A stretch of 64,000 bases of DNA from Excoecaria cochinchinensis (GCA_947683425.1 CANTUQ010000058.1:17720001-17784000), one strand, 5' to 3'. Counted from the first letter of the stretch, positions 20,744 to 31,793 are shown. Notes: generated from the sequence alone by a model not told the origin. Program-made: numbers and translations.

Positions 20744-22074
20744 GTCTAAAATTCTCAAAATTCAATTATTCATTAATTTCTAAACAAAAGTGATAAAATC
20801 CAAACAACAAAATGTGCAAGTTTGGTTAATTAGCATGAATCTCCAGCAATTCAAAATTAACAAAAATCGAATTCTAAGAACCAAATAGGAAAATCTCAAC
20901 AAAGCCAAAAACAAAATCTTTTTGTTAGTTAATCTTCTGGATTATGAAAGTTCAATAACAAAAGAGATAAAAAAGATAAATTTGCGGTAATTAACTGCTC
21001 TTACAATTTTTCTCTTATACTCCTAATTCCCTTGATTTCCTCCCATGCTCTTCATGAATACAAATAAAGTTTCAATCAATGAAAAAAAAAATAGAAGTAA
21101 AAGCAGACTAAAGGAAAATGAACCAAAAAGAACAACAAAGAAAAATCACCTCGTTTGGTAAAGATCCAAATCCAAATATATTTTTGTATTAACTTTAACA
21201 TCTCCATTGTTTTCTTCGTAGGGAAACAGAGAATTTTCTCGTGAAAAGTTAAAAATCCAAGATCTTTTACCTTGATAGAAGAACGATCACAGCAAGTCCA
21301 AAAATCTACATATTGCAATTTCCAATTACCTTCTCCTGCGTAGAGGCAATGGCCATGAGAGAGAAACAGGGAGAGAGAGTTTTACAGAGAGAAAGAAACT
21401 AAATGGAAGGGAGAGATTTTAATGGAGAAGAAGAGGAGACGCAGAGAAGGAAAATAAAACAAAAATACGAAGTAGAAAATCTGAAGCTGATGAAATTCGA
21501 TGAAAGCAGGTCAATTAGCATAGGGCCACGAGAAAGAGCTTTTGGTGGAGAAGAAGAGTCAGAGAAGGAAAGAGAGGGGAGAAGAATGTTAGAATAGGGC
21601 CATGAGAAAGAGCTTTTGGTGGAGAAGGAAAGGGAGGGGGGACATTCGTCAATTATAAACGTTGTGCAACGGTAACTTTACAACGGTTGAATTCTGCCCT
21701 GTATCCTTTTAAAATATATTTCTCTTTCCCAGTTTATTTATTTATTTTTTTTTGCCAAATTCTATTTCAGTGAGCAACGAAAGCTAATATTTTGGAACAA
21801 AGGCTATGCTTTCTTCCGTAAATACGTAGAATTTTTTAAAAAAAGTATTTTAGAAGTTTAAAAGAATAGCAAAAAAAAGAGTAAATATGTATTAAAGCAC
21901 CGTTGTCCCTAACGTTTTTTATTTTCAAATTCTGGTCTTTGATCAACTCACTCTCGCAGCTGCAGCAGAGCAGCGACTCTCGCAGCTTACTGTTCGTATT
22001 GTAACATCTGCAACTCCTCTTCACAGCTAATGCAGTAAATAGCTAATTCGCAATTCAGGTTTTAGGGTTAGAAA
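20744..22074. other. Unassigned AT-rich region upstream of XRN copy 1
   Basis: No gene was recognised. A purine-rich part at 21,350-21,640 contains a direct repeat of about 33 bp (TAGGGCCACGAGAAAGAGCT at 21,519 and TAGGGCCATGAGAAAGAGCT near 21,595). The plus-strand open frame at 21403-21597 and the minus-strand frame at 21076-21318 have no known domain. The last 150 bp before 22075 could be the old 5' leader of the XRN gene. Confidence 0.5.
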
Positions 22075-23168
22075 ATGGGAATTCCAGGATTGTGTAGATG
22101 GTTGAGGTACAAATACCCACTGGCGGTGGCGAAGGTTATCGAAGAAAAACCGAGGACGGTTAATGGCGTTACGCTCCCAATCAATACTTCTCGTCCTAAT
22201 CCTAACGGTATCGATTTTGGAAGAAAAACCCTTGCTTCACCCGGAAGGACTGGTACGGATGTTTTTACAATTTTCTAGTCGCGGTTTTTGCATTTTTTTT
22301 TTTGGGGATAATGTATTATTTTTCCTTTACATTGAGTTCCATTTGTTTAAAAGTTTTTATTTGACAGCCGCCTCCTGCAAGTTATGAAGAGGTTTTCGAG
22401 TCTGTTTTCATGTACATTGATAAGCTCTGCTCCATAGTCAGGCCTCGAAAATTACTATTCTTGGCAATTGGTAATTGTCTTACTTAAGTTACTAGTCCGA
22501 CAATTGGAGTACTGAATGCTCAGCAGCTTCTAAAGGAATCTTCCTTTTTTATAATATATTTTCGTAAGTGTCTTATTGAGGACATTATTTATTTTATCAG
22601 GATGATGGGAGACGAAGAGACAGTTTGGGTTTGGATGTCTTGTTTGTTCATGGTTTACGTACTATGGCAGATATGATAATTTCTTTTTCAAAGCAGAACT
22701 GTCATCCTAATACATTACAAAAGATTGAGGCAAAACTCAGGTGTGGAAGTTTTCTTCATTAGATGGAAGTTGTTTTCTTCAGTAACACTTGAACATATTA
22801 TTGTTTGTTGGTGATTTCCTTCATTAGCGCCATTGTTCTTATCTGATTCCATGTATATTAGATGAAAATTTATTGTGTATGAAATGCTTAATCAATTTTT
22901 TTGTTATTTCTCATGTTAAGAATTCAATCAACCAAAAATTAATACTTTTTTAAAAAATTCTTAGAGAAAGCTTCCCAATGGATAATGTGATGTGTGAATA
23001 TTATTGCCATGGGTATTTCAGGATTGCATTACTGACTAGAATCTATTCTCATAATTATTCAGTGGAGGAATGAATGGATTTCTTTGCCTGCCTAACAAAC
23101 CTGGGTGGCCTGAGGAAGTGTGTTCACCAATTGGTGGCATGCAGATCATTGCACATAATAAAGTCTTT
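22075..23168 (+). pseudogene. XRN: XRN 5'-3' exoribonuclease pseudogene (cassette copy 1)
   Basis: XRN proteins are 5'-3' RNA exonucleases with a highly conserved N terminus. Exon 1 from the ATG at 22075 reads MGIPGLCRWLRYKYPLAV, then TVNGVTLPINTSRPNPNG, the canonical XRN start. After NPNGIDF the expected catalytic stretch (LYLDMNGIIH-like) is deleted. A one-base frameshift follows in the HPEG region before a GT at about 22251. Exon 22368-22470 reads ASYEEVFESVF and VRPRKLLFLAI, as in XRN. Several exons are then missing. Exon 22601-22740 (RRRDSLGLDVLFVHGL) and exon 23063-23168 (GGMNGFLCLPNKPGWPEEV, SPIGGM) come from the end of the nuclease region. The rest of XRN is absent. The last donor is followed after 33 bases by a SWC2 exon. 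It is clearly non-functional. Confidence 0.87.
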
Positions 23169-23201
23169 GTAAGCATGAAAACCGCCTTCTGCTGGTGCTA
23201 G

Positions 23202-26010
23202 GAGCCTGAGCCAGATGAAGGAGCTGAAAATGTTGTTGATGAAAGGGTTAACACACTTGCCGAAGCAAACTATATCTGTTGTTGATTTTAGTTTTTCTAA
23301 TAATTAAGATGATTTTTTTTTCTTATTTTTTTTAATGATTATGTTAAGGACACATCCAAAGAAACGACAAATATTCCCTGGAAAGCCATCGGCAAAGAAG
23401 AAAAAGAAGCACCTTTCGAAATTAGATAAGCCTTCCAAGGATGAAAAATCAGCTGAACCACTGCCACTGAACATCGTGATGAGCCTGATGATGTTGAAGG
23501 CGAGAGAATAGTAAGGAAATCTACAAGAACTTCAGTTATTGTTAGGCAGGCTGAGAGAGATGTAATCCGAGCAGCTTTGCAGGCAACAATGAAGGTCAGT
23601 TCTTGGTTACGAAGTCTTCTGCGTAAGTTGTGATTGTATTTTTTTGCTAATCATCTCTTTTAAGTGAGCATGAGATTCACATTCATAACATATCAAGACA
23701 GTGTGGATTCAGCAACTTCAACATTCGTTTAATTATATTAAGGAGAGGAAAATCTTAATTTATTGACTGGTATAGGAGTCTTTCAGTGGAAGAATTCCTT
23801 TAGTTTTCATTCAGTCTTTATATATGCTCTTTCAGGATCGGTCAATTTTAGTTCCAACAGCTTGATTCTGGAATTTCTAAGTTGTGAGCTGTAGAGGGTA
23901 TGGAAAAGTAAATGATTTCAGTCATTATTACTGCATAACTAGAAGAATGTTTTCCTAGCAGCCGATGTTCTCAAAGTCTCTATCCAAGGAGTAGGATTGC
24001 CGGACTCTTTTCACACATATACCTGTCCCCCAAAATCTAGCCCATATGTGCAAATTCTCAGACCCATTTTACAACCGGGTTTTGTTTATTTTGCATCTAT
24101 GGTGTATATAATTTCATTCTGAAGTTTTACTAAACTTTTATACATACTTATGGCAGAAATTATAAGGAGCGTAGACAATTTAGTTGAATAGTGGTTTCTC
24201 TATTTTGAACATTTGATCAAATATTTATTTATCTATTTGGCCAGCCAATAAAAAGGAAAAAGGAAGGTGAAGAGAAGAGGATGACACAAGAAGAAATGCT
24301 TCTAGAAGCAGCTCAAATAGGTTAAGGGCATGATATGTGGATTGTTTAAAATTTGAACCTGTTTTTTGTCATTTTTAGTTATCTCCTGATCACTTAATTT
24401 CATGTCGAATTTGGCCTGTTTTCCTTATGCAGAAATCATGAATTTGTGGAACTTAGAACGTGTTCTGGCAAGGGAAGAAGAAGTCAAGAAAAGAGCAATT
24501 ATGCACAAAGCTGTTTACATTGGCCCACAGATACAATATTTTTCTAAATATGGTTAGTTGCTCTTTTTTCGACAAGTAAAATGAATGTTACTGTTATATC
24601 TATGACAGTGTTGTTATCAGTCTGGTTTCATGTTAGCTCTTATATATGTTTTATTCTTCAGTTTACACTTGTTGAAGTTGAGGTTATTTTGTAGGCAGTT
24701 CTTTAATGATTTTCTTACTCTAGGAGTTCTCTTAGTTTTGCTCTTTTATTGTAGTTTTACATATACCATAGTATTAAATTTTTAGTTGATGACTTTTTTT
24801 TTTTTAATTTCCTTTCAAGAAAAGAACGAATTCTTGTACACCCAAATAAATTATTTAGTTTTATTGTATGCAAGTTTTGTTTTTTATTATTTATGAGTTT
24901 TTTTCTTTTTTACAAATATTTACATTTATTCTAACTCTTTTTAAAAATATTTTCTAACATAAATAACATATACACCAAAAAAATTATAGCATTACATAAA
25001 TTAAGTAAAAATTCTCTCAAAAAATTATGTGATCATCTACAGTTCTTTTTTTTTTTTTTTTTGGTCATCTATAGCTATATAAAGTTAACTTTTAAATTTC
25101 ACTAAATGCGCTGAATTTGCAACCTTGTTTCTTCTTTAACAAAATTGAGTAGATTAGCACTTATAATTTATAGATTGAGGTAACAAAATTAGAATTTACA
25201 TGTATACGTAATAAATCGAAATTTAATTTCCTAAAATACCTTTTCTTGATGAAGATCATTGTTAAATACAAAATGTGAGTACAAGCAGTATAGCAAATAA
25301 TTTAGAGAATGGGTGAGATGAGAGAAAGAAAAAATTGCTGAATGTTAAATGGAAGAAACATAATGTTTGCATCTCATTTCATAAGTAGAAGTACTACTGT
25401 GCTTGCATTATTGCCGGTTTGAATAATTCTGATAGGCACCTACAACGTGGGTTCAACTTGCATGATACTGAAAATGGTAATATTGGTATCAAGTGTGTTA
25501 GGCAGAGGCTGACATGCTTGATACCTCTTATAAACTCATTATCGCTATCATGCAATATGTTTTAAAAAATGGAATAACCTGAGACATGTATGAAACCAAT
25601 GGTCAGAGCATTGGTTTTGTGCAAAAAACAACCCTATTTTTCCAAATTGTTTTAGAATAACATCATTTCTCAAAATACTTATTAAAATTATTTTTTAAAA
25701 AACAAAATCCCAATAACCATCATGGAATTGAGTGATTTCTTGCTGGGCAGACCTTTGACATTGCTCTGCAGGCACATTAATGAATTGTAGGCACTAAAAT
25801 GCCAAGCAACCTTTGAATGTTGTGGGCTACCTTTGAATGTTGTGGACCTTGCTGTTTCTTGCTAATTGAATCTTTGCTGACACATGTTGAATTGTGCCAT
25901 TGTGTTTAATTTGTGAATTAATGCTGTAGGTATCATGATCCAAAACAGAGCTATCTTACGCGACAAATGAGGCTTTTAAAATTTTTCGTGAACGGTACAC
26001 TCTCCCAATC
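23202..26010 (+). pseudogene. SWC2: SWC2/YL1-like pseudogene (cassette copy 1)
   Basis: Exons follow the YL1/SWC2 order: 23202-23245 (EPEPDEGAENVVDE), 23349-23595 (RQIFPGKPSAKKKKK, RKSTRTSVIVRQAERD), 24245-24320 (PIKRKKEGEEKRMTQEEM) and 24433-24552 (LERVLAREEEVKKRAIMH, HKAVYIGPQI). A last exon starts at 25930 (YHDPK..SYATNEAFKIFRERY). Splice sites are mostly intact. Defects: the N terminus is missing and replaced by XRN exons. Relative to copy 2 there is a four-base deletion near 23,460 that shifts the frame. The exons for CSYLEF..SEISTAS and PEK..TGLPAK are deleted between 24,620 and 24,770. There is also a one-base loss near 25,945. RKSTRTSVIVRQAER is the best diagnostic of YL1. In its active relatives this region binds H2A.Z-H2B, but this copy cannot encode such a protein. 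Confidence 0.87.
24620..25929. other. Contracted intron of SWC2 copy 1
   Basis: About 24640-24760 matches intron sequence at 9711-9820 and 29180-29290. It then jumps, at a short shared TTTTACAT-like junction, to sequence matching 11230-12166 and then 12684-12926. The jump removes the exon found at 9855-9897 in copy 3. No gene is seen here. Confidence 0.7.
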
Positions 26011-26190
26011 TTTTTCTTTATATTATTCCATCCCTTTGTGTTTTACATCTATTGCACGATTTGTGCAGAAGTCATAGGTCTGCATTTTGGCCTCTACCTG
26101 GGAGTTTAAACAACATTACTTTCCCAACTTTTTATTTGTTAGATAAAATCGCTTGCTTATTTGAGTGCTAGTAGTTATGCATTTATTCAG
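26011..26190. other. Junction between cassette copies 1 and 2
   Basis: The region between the last SWC2 exon of copy 1 and the first XRN exon of copy 2 holds no recognised element. The two cassettes are therefore in direct tandem orientation with under 200 bp between them. Confidence 0.6.
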
Positions 26191-26296
26191 TTGTGGAATG
26201 GATGGATTTCTTTGCCGGCCTAACAAACCTGGGTGGCCTGAGGAAGTGTGTTCACCAATTGATGGCATGCAGATCATTGCATATAATAAAGTCTTA
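26191..26296 (+). pseudogene. XRN: XRN exon fragment (cassette copy 2)
   Basis: This 106-bp exon has an AG acceptor and GTAAGC donor at exactly the same places as 23063-23168. It reads GMDGFLCRPNKPGWPEEV and SPIDGMQIIAYNKVL. Differences from copy 1 include GGMNG to CGMDG. No other XRN exon is present in this copy. It lies directly before the SWC2 exon at 26330, reproducing the XRN-SWC2 junction of copy 1. Confidence 0.82.
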
Positions 26297-27244
26297 GTAA
26301 GCTTGAAAACCACCTTCTGTTGGTGCTAGGAGCTTGAGCCAGATGAAGAAGCTGAGAATGTTGTTGATGAAAGGTTTAACTCTTAGCGGAAGCAAACTAT
26401 ATCTGTTGTTGATTTTAGGTTTTCTAATAATTAAGATGATTTTTTTTTTCTTATTGTTTTTTAATGATTATGTTAAGGACACATCCAAAGAAACGACAAA
26501 TATTCCCTGGAAAGCCATCGGCAAAGAAGAAAAGGAAAAAGAAAGTCCTTCTGAAATAGCCTTCCAAGAATGAAAAATCAGCTGAACAGTCCACTGCCAC
26601 TGAACATCGTGATGCGCCTAATGATGTTGAAGGCGAAAGAATAGTAAGGAAATCTACAAGAACTTCAGTTATTGTTAGGCAAGGTGAGAGAGATGCAATC
26701 TGAGCAGCTTTGCAGGCAACAATAAAGGTCAGTTCTTGGTTACAAAGTCTTCGGCGTAAGTTGTGATTGTATTTTTTTGCTAATCATCTATTTTAGGTGA
26801 GCATGATATTCACATTCATAACATATCAAGAGAGTCTGGATTCAGCAACTTCAAAATTTGTTTAATTATATTAGGGAGGAAAATTAGGAATCTTAATTTA
26901 TTGACTGGTATAGGAGCCTTTGAAATGTGTCAGTGGAAGAATTCCTTTAGTTTTCATTGAGTCTTTATCTCTGCTCTTTCAGAATCGGTCAATTTTAGTT
27001 CCAACTGCTTGATTCTGGAATGTCTAAGTTGTGAGCTGTAGAGAGTATGGAAAAGCGAATGATTTCACTCATTCTTACTGCATAACTAGGAGTATGTTTT
27101 CCTAGCATCCGGTCTTCTCAAAGTCTATCCAAGGAGTAGGATTGCCAGACTCTGTTCTCACATATACCTCTCCCCCAAAATCTAGCCAAATATCTACAAA
27201 TTCTCACACCCATTTTGCAACAAGGTTTTGTTTATTTTGCATCT

Positions 27245-27790
27245 TTGGTATGTTTAATTGATCAGAAGATTCCAGATTGACGGCTTACAGGAATCTGTTA
27301 TGTCATTCATAACTTACAAGTACAAGTTTCATTTGGAGGTATGAATTGTTTCCATGATCTTAGACTAGGAACTTGTTTGCGTCACAACATAGATGTGTTA
27401 TGGCTGAAGTGATGGTTTTAGGTTTGACTTAAGGCGGGGCATCAATCTGTTGAATGGGGAGATCTCCAACAATCTTTTACATGTTGGAAATAAACGATTT
27501 TTAGTGCGTAGAATATATGGAGCCATTTGGTAAACAAGCCGCATCATAAATAATTCAACTGCTTCTGATGTTCGCTCATATCTGCACCTTGTTATGTCGT
27601 TTGATTTGACATTTGTTCTGGCCAAGGGAAAAACGAATCAAATGAGGTTGTTGGCTACCAACGCTCTTTGGATTTTTATATTTTTCATCCATTTTACTGT
27701 CTTAAATATGTCTTTGTAAAGTTGTTAAATATATACAAACAAAGTTTCTATAATCCTCAATTATTGTGTATATTTTATTGTCAAGCCAGC
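27245..27790. other. Extra intronic segment present only in SWC2 copy 2
   Basis: Copies 1 and 2 align up to TTTTGTTTATTTTGCATC and again from TTTTCATTCTGAAGTTTT, but copy 2 has about 540 extra bases between. The segment is less AT-rich than the intron. It can be read as short plus-strand blocks such as RRFQIDGLQESVMSF and SFDLTFVLAKGKTNQM, which I do not recognise. I saw no transposon ends. It could be a captured gene fragment or sequence lost from copy 1. Confidence 0.5.
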
Positions 27791-27833
27791 TTAAATATTT
27801 TCATTCTGAAGTTTTGCTAAACTTTTATACATT

Positions 27834-28061
27834 CTTATGGCAGAAATTATAAGGAGCGTAGAAAATTTAGTTGAATAGTGGTTTCTCTATTTTGAACATT
27901 TGATTAAATATTTATTTATCTATTGGCCAGCCAATAAAAAGGAAAAACTTATGGCAGAAATTATAAGGAGCGTAGAAAATTTAGTTGAATAGTGGTTTCT
28001 CTATTTTGAACATTTGATTAAATATTTATTTATCTATTGGCCAGCCAATAAAAAGGAAAAA
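27834..28061. repeat. 114-bp tandem duplication at a splice acceptor
   Basis: 27834-27947 and 27948-28061 are nearly identical, each starting CTTATGGCAGAAATTATAAG and ending with the acceptor CCAG and the first bases of the exon, CCAATAAAAAGGAAAA. Only the second copy continues into the full exon. Copy 1 of the cassette has a single unit. Confidence 0.9.
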
Positions 28062-29937
28062 GGTAGGTGGAGAGAAGAGGATGACACGAGAAGAAATGCT
28101 TCTGGAAGCAGCTCCAACAGGTTAAGGGCATGATATGTGGATTGTTTAAAATTTGAACCTGTTTTTTGTCATTTGTAGTTATCTCCTGATCACTTAATTT
28201 CATGTTGAATTTGGCCTGTTATACTTATGCAGAAATCATGAATTTGAGGAACTTAGAACGTGTTCTGGCAAGGGAAGAAGAAGTCAAGAAAAGAGCAATT
28301 ATGCACAAAGCTGTTTACACTAGCCCACAGATACGATATTTTTCTAAAGATGGTTAGTTGCTCTTTCTAACTATCAACTCCTTTTTGGACCAGTAAAACA
28401 AATGTTACTGTTATATCTATGACTGTTGTTATTAGTCCGGTTTCTTGTTAGCTCTTAAGTTCCTTAAAGGTTGCTCATATTTAGAATTCAGAGGAGTATC
28501 ATTTCAGTCAGAGATTTCAACAGCATCAAGCTTTATGTTCTTCTAGGTTTCTGTCCATAATAGAGGTAGTTTCAGGAGAAAATGAGTTTTACAATCTCTC
28601 GGCATGTTAATTGGAATGGCACTAGATTCTTTTGGCTTTTGTCACTTATATGGCAAAGCATTACTGGTGAAGCCAAAATTTTCATGTTATTAAATTACTT
28701 GAGAGCCCCTTCCTTCAATCAGAAAATTGGTTTTGCTATTGACATTATAAACTTGGGAACTGTAATCGATTGAAAACATAAGATTTGTAATAGCCTCGCT
28801 GCCCAAATGTTCATTACCTGTTAAGCACTAGTAGAATGTGTTGAAGGCTCTTATGAAGTTGACATTTGGGTTCTCTGGGAGGATGGACAATTCTTTGGGT
28901 ATAAAATCAAACTAAGGCACCCAAGCTGTTTTTCAGTTTCTTTTATCACCAATAACCAAAATTTTTAATTTTGCAGTTCAAATGAGCTGCCGAATATGAT
29001 CAAGGTGCTGAACAAGAGTTAATGCCAATTCTTTCATTCTCTCTCACTTTGAAAATTTGAACGAAGCCTTGGAGATAATAAAAATGGGCCCTTTGGTTCA
29101 TTTATTTGTTCAGGGATACCACTGCAATGTTAAAAAGCTCTCCTGCTTTTATGTGGCCATAAAAGATATATCCCTATATATGTTTTATTCTTCAATTTAC
29201 ACTTGTTGAAGTTGAGGTTATTTTGTAGGCAGTTCTTTAATGCTTTTCTTACTCTAGGATTTTTCTTCGTTTTGCTCTTTTATTGTAGTTTTAATTTTTG
29301 TTTTTTCATATTAATCTCTTGGCAGATCCAGAGAAGCCTGTGTGGTATAACAGGTTTGCCTACCAAGTAAGTGACCCCTCTCTTTTTTTTCTTCCATATT
29401 GGTTGTTGCTAATTGTTTGATTGAAAAAATATCAGTTTATAATGTCAAATCCTTGCAATTTGTTTTTAACTAACTGGGATGATATCTTAGAAGCAACTAT
29501 TGTTTTTGAGTAGGTGTTTTTGGTTGTTACTGTCGTGGAATTTGATTTCTCATGAATGTTAATCAACCTAATAATAATAGCTTGAGTTCATAGGGTTAAT
29601 TAACTCTTTCTTATGGTTGGTGATGTGAGTGTTTGAACATTCCGCACCTGCATTCTACCTTCGTAAGTTCAATGCTTTTAACTACTTGACCATTCCTTTT
29701 GAGGGGTATGTCAATTATGGTAGGCCAAAAGCTTCCGGTAGCTATCTATTGAATGGAAGTGTGTAGGAGGACATGTACTGATAAAAGCAAAAAGTTATGA
29801 GAGATCAATTTGCCTCTTGTTTTTTTTTTCCTCTAACCAAAGAACCTATTAATTAATTTGTGCATTTGCTTTTGATTCAAAATTTAAAAATTAAAAATTG
29901 CCTTTTTCAAGTATTATTTATAACTGACTTGTCTAAT

Positions 29938-30981
29938 TAAAGGTGGCAAATGGGCGGGTTTGGGTTGGGTCATAAAAGGGTTGGGTCATAAATTGGTGGG
30001 TCAAAAATATATGGGTCATAAATGGGTCAATATCTAAATGGTTTGGGTGGATTTGGGTCGAACATTTGATACTTTTTTAATAAAAAATAATTATCGATAT
30101 AATAACGGGATACTAAAAAGTCACACACAGGAGCACAACAACACAATAATTCACAATAATTCATAAACTAAGTGGCTTTTTTCCTTTTTTAAGCCAATTA
30201 TGTAATCGTAAATTATTTCACGCACTTTCTAAACTCAATTTCTCCCAAAATTAATTTTATAATTTTTAAAATATATAAATTAGTCTCCCTGCAAAATTTT
30301 AGCTCAAACAGAATCCATTTCTTAATTTGATACATTTAAATCAATCCGTTTCGACAATTTTTAGTATTACCAAAAAATTAATTTTTTACGGTCAAAAATT
30401 TCTAAATATTAATTTAAATCTATATATACCATTAAAATAATTTTTAGAGTTCATTTGCTATTTTTAGAGGTCTAGTCAAATCAGATAACTTTTAAAACGA
30501 GCTGAACCTTTTTTTTTTATTTTTGACTTTTAGAGATTTATTTGAGCTCATTTTTTTCACATTTTACCCTCAGACTCCTTATGACTAGTATTTTTCGATG
30601 GTTAAATAAAATATTTTTTATATTCGGGTGTAATTTTTGTCCCCAATGCACTATTTACCGTCGAAAAATACTATTCATAACTAATTCGATAACTCGGCCA
30701 TTACAAATTTTACCAACAAAATACGCATACACATTATACAATAATAATACAGCGGGATAGTCTAAGCAAAAGATCTTGTTCATTAAGGCAAAAATTTTTA
30801 ATATTAAAGAAATAATGAAAAAAAAAAAAGAAAAAACACCAATTGGGTCTAAGAAAAATGATCCAAATGGGTTGTATTTTATGTGGGTAGATTTGGGTCG
30901 GTTTAAACGGGTCAATTTTTTAGTTAGGTTGGGTTGGGTCAATTTTTTTTGGGCGGGCTTGGGTTAATTTTGACATGTCAA
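29938..30981. mobile_element. hAT-like non-autonomous transposon, 1044 bp
   Basis: Copy 3 has the empty site (CTTGTCTAATGCATATC at about 10,455), so this is an insertion. It is flanked by 8-bp repeats TGTCTAAT (29930-29937) and TATCTAAT (30982-30989) with one mismatch. It begins TAAAGGTGGCAAATGGGCGG and ends TGACATGTCAA, giving weak inverted ends. Both subterminal regions are full of GGGTTGGGTCA-type repeats. An 8-bp duplication and a GGTGGCAAA start fit hAT elements. No transposase frame is present. Confidence 0.78.
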
Positions 30982-31038
30982 TATCTAATGCATATCAACA
31001 AGTAAGATGCATATAACCATGGAATAGTTTTAAAAATA

Positions 31039-31793
31039 GGAAAAGCCCATAATTTAGTGTATGAACTTTAACGTTTTTACACATTGAGTTCCTATATTTT
31101 AAAAACTAAACATTGATTCCTTAATTTTAATGTATTTACGCATTGGATCCCTATATTTTTAAAAGGCTAAAGGTGTATTTTTACCCCTGTCGTTTGCCAA
31201 AATGGGCAAATTTGCCCCTAACGTTTGTAAAATATGAGATTTTTGCCCCTACCGTTTGTAAAATATGAGATTTTTGCCCCTACCGTTTGTAAAATATGAG
31301 ATTTTTGCCCTTACCATCAATTGCCGCTAACTTTGACCGTTAATACGTTAATTGACTGTTAGTGGGACACGTGTCATACATCCATTGGATAGTTAGTTGA
31401 CTGTTACCGGTAATTGACGGTAGGAGCAAAAATCTCTTATTTTATAAACGTTAGGGACAAATTTGCACCAAAATAAACGTTGAGGGTAAATTTGCCTATT
31501 TTGGCAAACGATAGGGACAAAAATGCACATTTGGCCTTTTCAAAACTACAAACTGAATTCCTGAACTTATCTACTATAACACATTAAGTCCAAACGGACA
31601 GTAAAATTAACAGTGTTCCGTTAAAATACACGAGAATTTAACTGCACTTGTATTAAACTATCGTTTGTGGCGTCTATTTTGAACTTAATGTGTTCTGTTT
31701 TGAAAGTTCGAGAATTCAATGTATAGTTTTGAAAGTATAGGGACCTAATGTGTAAAATCATTAAAGTACAGGGACCAAAGTATGGATTTTTCC
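31039..31793. mobile_element. Mutator-like MITE with 9-bp target duplication
   Basis: The element begins GGAAAAGCCCATAATTTAG and ends with the inverse of GGAAAAATCCATACTTTGG, so it has imperfect terminal inverted repeats. It is flanked by identical 9-bp repeats TTAAAAATA (31030-31038 and 31794-31802). Copy 3 shows the empty site near 10,505. A 9-bp duplication fits Mutator-like elements. Another inverted-repeat element is nested inside it at 31161-31540. No coding capacity is seen. Confidence 0.85.
31161..31540. mobile_element. Nested MITE with ~55-bp terminal inverted repeats
   Basis: The left end AAAAGGCTAAAGGTGTATTT and the reverse complement of the right end, AAAAGGCCAAATGTGCATTT, continue to match for about 55 bases (through GTTTGCCAAAATGGGCAAAT). 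The interior has three tandem copies of a ~31-bp unit, TGTAAAATATGAGATTTTTG plus GCCCCTACCGTT. No unambiguous target duplication was found. The family is shared with the remnant at 8489-8820. Confidence 0.82.

Larger units (their letters stand above)
26330..29366 (+). pseudogene. SWC2: SWC2/YL1-like pseudogene (cassette copy 2)
   Basis: Exons: 26330-26373 (ELEPDEEAENVVDE), 26478-26727 (IFPGKPSAKKKRKKK, STATEHRDAPNDVEGERI, RKSTRTSVIVRQGERDAI), 28045-28120 (PIKRKKVGGEKRMTREEM) and 28233-28352 (LERVLAREEEVKKRAIMH, YTSPQIRYFSKD). Then 28470-28529 (CSYLEFRGVSFQSEISTAS) and 29326-29366 (PEKP..). It is the most complete copy but is disabled several times. There is a deletion and stop at about 26,557 (LLKIDKP-type region) and an in-frame TGA near 26,700 where copy 1 has CGA. 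A 16-bp deletion at ~28,529 removes the exon end and splice donor. A 2-bp deletion in the last exon is seen against copy 3. The final exons are lost because satellite DNA begins at 32,371. The intron before 28045 contains a 114-bp tandem duplication and ~540 bp absent from copy 1. Confidence 0.87.

Noticed and set aside
22075..23168. Possible working XRN gene with the canonical MGIPG start
   Set aside because: The catalytic LYLDMNG-type stretch is deleted, a frameshift follows, most exons are missing and the C-terminal half is replaced by SWC2.
23202..29366. Retrocopy origin of the SWC2 pseudogenes
   Set aside because: Introns with GT and AG borders are kept and align between copies, and there is no poly-A tract, so DNA-level duplication is required.
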